From JBEKZQ01 sp049509675 (GTDB lineage: Bacteria > Planctomycetota > Planctomycetia > Pirellulales > Thermoguttaceae): DNA of 15,519 nt. Shown here piece after piece: positions 13,484 through 15,519 of the stretch. Location of the stretch: the NCBI GenBank assembly GCA_049509675.1, contig JBEKZQ010000101.1, positions 1 through 15,519 of the forward strand. Reading direction: 5' to 3'. Below the pieces are notes generated by a model that had not been told where the DNA came from, ran no database searches, and saw nothing but the letters and a program-made list of their open reading frames with translations. The translations under genes and the position numbers were made by a program. Numbering within the stretch: the first letter of the stretch is position 1; the number at the start of each line of letters is the position of its first letter.

Positions 13484-14129
13484 GTCCGGCGTGCGCCGCG
13501 CGGATCGCCGCGGCGTCAACCTGGTCGTCCGACCAATACGGCGTACACCAATAATCGAATTGCCGCGGGTCGGCCAGGTCCCCCGGCACAACGTCGCTAT
13601 CGGCGGCGCGAAGCTGAGGTCCGCCGCCCTGCCGCAGGGCCGCATGCACCAGGGCCGAACAATCCCTCGGCCAGCCCGGATCGTCGCTGTTGCCAATAGG
13701 CGCGACGAAGCGCTTGAGACACGGCATGCGCCAGCGATCGGCCAGCCGCCGCAGTCCCACGCGCACGATGTGATTCCAGCCATAGGGATGATTGGCGGCC
13801 CGGGCCATGAAGGCCCAGGCCCGCGCCCGGCTGAACTGCCGGCGCACCCGGAACAGATCATATCCGCCGGGGTAGCGCTGAATCTCATCGCCGAAGGGAA
13901 TCAACCGCGCGCCGATGTGTTCGCGCGTCTCGCCGCAGAGCAACACCTCCTCGCCGGACTCCATGCCGCCGAACAGCCAGCCCAGGGCCGTGGCGTGCGA
14001 GTATTGCGCCGACGTGGCATCGCAGATCAACCGCCCCTCAACCCCGCAGGGCCGGGCCAGGGCGATGGTGAACTGAGCCACGTCGTCGCGGATATCGGCG
14101 TAACGGACCGGGTTAAAAAAGGTGGACAT
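13473..14129 (-). CDS. Permuted papain-like hydrolase (YiiX/NlpC-P60 type)
   Basis: A 218-residue protein with the circularly permuted papain order, histidine before cysteine. His45 lies in AQYSHATALGWL and Cys157 in WPRDCSALVHAALRQG. Between them HIGARLIPFGDEI and GGYDLFRVRRQFSRARAWAF match the usual strand and helix pattern. Members cleave amide bonds in cell walls or act on lipids or peptides; in a phage, a wall-degrading or release function is possible. The ATG at 14127-14129 is preceded directly by GCCCCACGCT repeat sequence; an upstream in-frame ATG at 14183 would include that repeat. The C terminus runs into the AGAAGTT array. The third catalytic residue is not certain. Confidence 0.7.
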   Translation of the reverse strand: MSTFFNPVRYADIRDDVAQFTIALARPCGVEGRLICDATSAQYSHATALGWLFGGMESGEEVLLCGETREHIGARLIPFGDEIQRYPGGYDLFRVRRQFSRARAWAFMARAANHPYGWNHIVRVGLRRLADRWRMPCLKRFVAPIGNSDDPGWPRDCSALVHAALRQGGGPQLRAADSDVVPGDLADPRQFDYWCTPYWSDDQVDAAAIRAAHAGPRS

Positions 14130-14148
14130 AGCGTGGGGCGTGCGATTC

Positions 14149-14373
14149 TCAAAAGGCGTCGGAACAGGCGGCAAGCACTTCATCCTCAGTCAGCCGCGAG
14201 TAGTCGCGCTGACAGCCCGGGCAATGCTTTACGGGCCTTACCCGTTCATTGGCCCGCCGCGGCAGGGCCATCACCTGCACTCGGCCGCCCTTGAACACCA
14301 GGATCAACAGCGGCTGCTTGCAGCTTGCGCAGCGCGTGGTGATCGAGCGGGTGCCGGGGGCGACGTGGATCAT
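14149..14373 (-). CDS. Small zinc-ribbon protein coupled to the upstream regulator
   Basis: A 74-residue protein with two CxxC knuckles (Cys15/Cys18 in CASC, Cys51/Cys54 in CPGC), giving a four-Cys zinc ribbon. A beta-hairpin-like LLILVFKGGRVQVMAL lies between them. The ATG at 14371-14373 overlaps the stop of the upstream gene as ATGA, so translation is probably coupled; a start seven codons earlier is less likely. Its function is unknown. Small zinc ribbons of this kind in phages often bind nucleic acid or RNA polymerase. Confidence 0.7.
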   Translation of the reverse strand: MIHVAPGTRSITTRCASCKQPLLILVFKGGRVQVMALPRRANERVRPVKHCPGCQRDYSRLTEDEVLAACSDAF

Positions 14374-14897
14374 ACCAGTGAGGCGCAGGCCCAAAGAGAA
14401 TTCGTAAAACGAAAGACCGGCTCAAGATCCAGCGTGGAGATCTGCGGCGGAATCGCCGCCGGGCGCGGCGGCTCAGCCGCGCGTTTTGCCGCCAGTTTTT
14501 CGGCGTGGATTTTCTCGTATCGCAGGCGCGTCGCCTCGTCGCGAAAGTCAAAACCCAGTTGCACCAGGGGGGCGGCAACCGTGGGGCGTGAAGCGTGGGG
14601 CGTGGGCCGTGGCAGACCTTCAATTTCGCAGGCCAGGCAGGGCAGTTCGACGCGGCGGCCGCAACGGGTGCAACGGCCTACGGAACGATCGCGGGCTAGC
14701 GGCGGTAGACTTTCCTTGGCAGCCATCATCCTATAGCGGCGTTGCCAGATGCCGGCGGCGATTTTGCTGACCGTGCCCCGCGAAACGCCGCACATCCGGG
14801 CGATCGCACGCTGGGATGGCGGCTGCGCCAGGCCGTGGCCGCTGCGACTCAGATTCAGCAGCGCAAGCACCTGATTGGCCACTTCCAATCGAATCAC
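14370..14897 (-). CDS. HTH plus zinc-knuckle regulator-like protein
   Basis: A 175-residue protein. Residues 28-48 (SQRAIARMCGVSRGTVSKIA) are a clear helix-turn-helix, and CTRC/CLAC (76-79, 87-90) form a zinc knuckle. Residues 95-110 (LPRPTPHASRPTVAAP) are an in-frame heptamer-encoded insertion, followed by a charged helix (RLRYEKIHAEKLAAKRAA). It is the first gene of the leftward run, so it may regulate it. The start is a GTG at 14895-14897 giving IRLEVANQVLALL; the site upstream is weak. The stop overlaps the next ATG (ATGA). Confidence 0.7.
   Translation of the reverse strand: MIRLEVANQVLALLNLSRSGHGLAQPPSQRAIARMCGVSRGTVSKIAAGIWQRRYRMMAAKESLPPLARDRSVGRCTRCGRRVELPCLACEIEGLPRPTPHASRPTVAAPLVQLGFDFRDEATRLRYEKIHAEKLAAKRAAEPPRPAAIPPQISTLDLEPVFRFTNSLWACASLV
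14580..14612. repeat. CGTGGGG heptamer tract within the regulator gene
   Basis: Four or five 7-bp units of the CGTGGGG/CGTGGGC family encode the PRPTPHASRPT segment between the zinc knuckle and the charged helix. The flanking domains stay in frame. Confidence 0.8.
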
Positions 14898-15519
14898 GGA
14901 ACCGGCTCATCTGGGAGAGGGTCGGTTCCCCGGCCTGGTCGGCGCCCGCCATGTTACACCCGGCGGCGGCGGCCTGTTAAGCACATTTTGGGCCACTGAG
15001 GTACCTAAACATGGCCGGAGTCAGAAGTTACGGCGCGAAAAACATGCCCGCCAGCCGAGTTTGAGAGCGAAATAAAGCCATTAGCGTGGTATGCTATGGG
15101 CTGATGGCCGGAGTGTTGCGCAGGCCCTCCCCGGGGAATCTGGTCGGTTCGTCGGGCGCAGCACCCCGGCCGTTTTTCTCGGCTGGCCTCTCAGCCGCAT
15201 GAAAAGGGCCCGTTTGAACGCTAACGGCCCTGGCCCGACAGGGAATAGGTCAATGCCGAAAAGCCTCTGGGAGCAATGCTGAGAAGCGTAGGGTCGGGCC
15301 CAGAAAAACCACGAATCAGACGAATAAGGTCCCCGGGCCCGCGCCCCCCGATTCACGCTTTTCCCGCCCCCCTGCTATTGTCAGCCGTGGCCAACAATAA
15401 TCCAGCAACTCCCTCCGACTGAGGGGTTATCATGCCAGAATGACACCGCACTAGGTCTCTAACCTAGTGCGGTGCGGTAGGTTTGGGCCAATTTCCGCAC
15501 CCCATCCTAGTGCTGACAT
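14898..15519. other. Leader region without a convincing gene
   Basis: About 620 bases upstream of the leftward operon. Open frames on both strands (for example 15081-15356) have no motif, no good start site and composition unlike the neighbours. A ten-base word TGGCCGGAGT occurs twice (near 15012 and 15105). GGGCCCGTT and AACGGCCC near 15205-15230 can pair with one bulge. CACGAAT/GACGAAT words at 15308-15322 recall a period-9 repeat family seen at 7757-7783. I found no promoter I would defend, though one for the operon should lie here. Confidence 0.6.
15444..15474. repeat. Perfect 13-bp hairpin (CACCGCACTAGGT) with 5-base loop
   Basis: 15444-15456 is the exact reverse complement of 15462-15474, loop CTCTA. 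The core CCTAGTGC recurs at 15506-15513. No T-run follows on either strand, so a standard intrinsic terminator is unlikely. Operator, attachment-related site or dispersed palindrome are alternatives. Confidence 0.85.

Noticed and set aside
15061..15095. Possible sigma70 promoter on the plus strand (TTGAGA ... TATGCT)
   Set aside because: The spacer is 23 bases, too long, and no supported plus-strand gene lies downstream.
15081..15356. Minus-strand open frame of 91 codons in the right-hand leader
   Set aside because: No motif, Arg/Pro-rich composition typical of chance frames at high GC, no ribosome site, and an equally long frame on the other strand.

Overview
The window is a GC-rich, one-directional late gene module of a tailed phage, most likely a prophage or provirus of a planctomycete-type host. 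Every gene I can support lies on the minus strand, so transcription runs from the right end to the left end. The core is a lambda-like head assembly set: small terminase, large terminase (GpA family), a small connector-position protein, lambda-type portal, ClpP-fold maturation protease with a nested scaffold start, and the beginning of a capsid decoration protein cut by the left edge. The planctomycete guess is inference. It rests on high GC, dispersed heptamer repeats encoding Pro/His-rich peptides, and a REP-like palindrome (8514-8600) of a kind I associate with that phylum.

Right end (14898-15519): about 620 bases without a convincing gene, holding a perfect 13-bp hairpin near the edge. 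Next (13112-14897): an HTH plus zinc-knuckle regulator, an ATGA-coupled zinc-ribbon protein, a permuted papain-like (YiiX/NlpC-type) hydrolase and a small beta-rich protein. Then a secreted trypsin-like protease with a coiled-coil repeat and membrane segments (11499-13043). Packaging genes follow (8634-11376).

Between terminase and portal, where lambda-like phages usually have one or two small genes, lie about 4.8 kb of accessory genes (3718-8508). They are two small proteins, a ParB/Srx-domain protein with a 13-C tract at its start, an AT-richer small phage protein, a soluble ABC ATPase fused to a GNAT-fold acyltransferase, a five-fold zinc-finger stretch that seems to continue that gene in a shifted frame, and a ribbon-helix-helix-like protein. 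This cassette is the best candidate for an undescribed system, possibly acting on DNA, but no function is proven here.

The most unusual feature of the DNA is a dense set of 7-bp-period repeats (GGATTAG, CGTGGGG, CTGAAAA, TCTGGAC, AGAAGTT and related families) at more than a dozen places. Several arrays begin exactly at stop codons or end exactly at start codons, several fold into long hairpins, and some sit in frame inside conserved genes such as the terminase.
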